NCBI GenBank assembly: GCA_947478535.1
Contig: CANJXD010000304.1
Coordinates: forward strand, 1-7,146
Length of the DNA: 7,146 nucleotides
Direction of reading: 5' to 3'
From: Acetobacteraceae bacterium
GTDB taxonomy: Bacteria; Pseudomonadota; Alphaproteobacteria; Acetobacterales; Acetobacteraceae
Shown: piece by piece, positions 6,494 to 7,146 of the stretch
Numbering within the stretch: position 1 is the first letter of the stretch
Layout: each line of letters opens with the position of its first letter
Notes under the pieces: model-generated
Database searches by the model: none
Seen by the model: the letters and a program-made list of their open reading frames with translations, nothing else
Told to the model about the DNA's origin: nothing
Made by a program: the position numbers and the translations under genes

Positions 6494-7146
6494 GCGTGCT
6501 GCCGAAGATCTCGCTGGCCGGCCGCTGCGTGCTCGTCACCGGCGGCACGCAGGGCATCGGGGAGGCCTGCGCGCTGGCCGCCGCGGAAGCCGGCGCGCGG
6601 GCCGTCGCCATCACCGGGCGCCATGCCGAACGCGGCGCAGCCGTCGTCACGGCGCTGCGGGCGCTGGGCGCGGAGGCCTGCTTCGTCGCCGCCGACCTCG
6701 CCGATGCCGGGCAGACCGCTGCCATCCTGCCCCAGGCGGAAGCGGCACTCGGGCTGGTGGATGGGCTGGTGAACGCGGCGGGGCTGACGGATCGGGGTAC
6801 CATCCTCAGGACCGATGTGGCCCTGTGGGACCGGCTGTTCGCCATCAACGCCCGCGCGCCCTTCCAGCTGATCCAGGCCGTGGCGCGCCGCCTGGTGGCG
6901 GAGGGCCGGACAGGCTCGGTCGTCAACGTCATCACCATGTCCTCCCATGGCGGGCAGCCTTTCCTGACGGGGTATTCGTCGTCGAAGGGCGCGCTGGCGG
7001 TGCTGACGAAGAACACCGCGCTGGGTCTCCGCCCGCATCGCATCCGGGTGAACGGCATCAACCTCGGCTGGGCCGATACGCCGGGCGAGCACGCGATCCA
7101 GCAGAAGGATGGCAACCCGGCGGATTGGCTGGAACGCGCCGAGCCC
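6490..7146 (+). CDS. Short-chain dehydrogenase/reductase (SDR), 3' end cut by window
   Basis: 219 codons are present of a classical SDR of usual length about 250-260 aa; the gene runs off the right edge. The cofactor motif is TGGTQGIG (17-24). ITGR (41-44), with R44 and no Asp after the second strand, hints at NADP(H). NAAG (95-98), N120 and Y162-x3-K166 (YSSSK) complete the fold and active site. The residue 13 before Tyr, normally the catalytic Ser, is T149 (VITMSSHGGQ), with S151 and S152 nearby. The segment NGINLGW (about 188-194) resembles a subgroup that lacks the usual PG motif. The ATG overlaps the IolG-like stop by 4 nt, with GGGGAAGG just upstream, so the two are co-translated. It probably oxidises or reduces the product of the IolG-like step; substrate unknown. 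Confidence 0.92.
   Translation, partial: MSVLPKISLAGRCVLVTGGTQGIGEACALAAAEAGARAVAITGRHAERGAAVVTALRALGAEACFVAADLADAGQTAAILPQAEAALGLVDGLVNAAGLTDRGTILRTDVALWDRLFAINARAPFQLIQAVARRLVAEGRTGSVVNVITMSSHGGQPFLTGYSSSKGALAVLTKNTALGLRPHRIRVNGINLGWADTPGEHAIQQKDGNPADWLERAEP

Noticed and set aside
6451..7115. Two minus-strand open frames opposite the SDR gene
   Set aside because: The plus-strand SDR has cofactor motif, Asn, Tyr and Lys in order; the minus frames are compositional shadows.
1..7146. CRISPR array, tRNA, insertion sequence, phage or defence genes
   Set aside because: No regularly spaced repeats, cloverleaf candidates, transposase motifs or terminal repeats were seen; base composition is even throughout and all genes are metabolic or transport.

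Overview
The window is very GC-rich, densely coding DNA with strong G/C bias at third codon positions and short (1-4 nt) gene overlaps. Codon use, protein style and gene content suggest an alphaproteobacterium, possibly a Roseomonas-like member of the Acetobacteraceae. That placement is an inference, since there is no rRNA or marker gene here. The locus is a carbohydrate or cyclitol uptake and catabolism cluster built around one divergent intergenic region.

Leftward arm (minus strand, read from about 5338 down to 1): a MalK/UgpC-type transport ATPase, a divergent NagB-like sugar-phosphate deaminase/isomerase homologue, a Gfo/Idh/MocA-family dehydrogenase, a periplasmic sugar-binding protein, a MalF-type permease and the start of a MalG-type permease that runs off the left edge. 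Junctions are a 4-nt overlap, a 4-nt overlap, a 40-nt gap, a 1-nt gap and a 1-nt overlap, so this reads as one operon of at least six genes. The transporter is a complete CUT1-type ABC importer, except that the second permease is cut by the window edge.

Divergent region (5339-5503): it holds two overlapping inverted repeats at 5383-5402 that look like an operator, and a plausible leftward promoter overlapping them. No regulator gene is in the window.

Rightward arm (plus strand, 5504 to the right edge): an IolG-like inositol 2-dehydrogenase, then (4-nt overlap) a classical short-chain dehydrogenase truncated by the edge.

Taken together, the importer brings in a polyol, cyclitol, sugar or amino-sugar. 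Three dehydrogenases and a NagB-fold enzyme then act on it. No kinase is visible, and the NagB-like protein has Cys where the catalytic Asp of classical deaminases sits and has diverged at the phosphate-binding positions. The substrate may therefore be unphosphorylated and the chemistry may differ from GlcN6P deamination. This is the most interesting point in an otherwise ordinary catabolic region. No mobile element, CRISPR array, tRNA or rRNA was seen.
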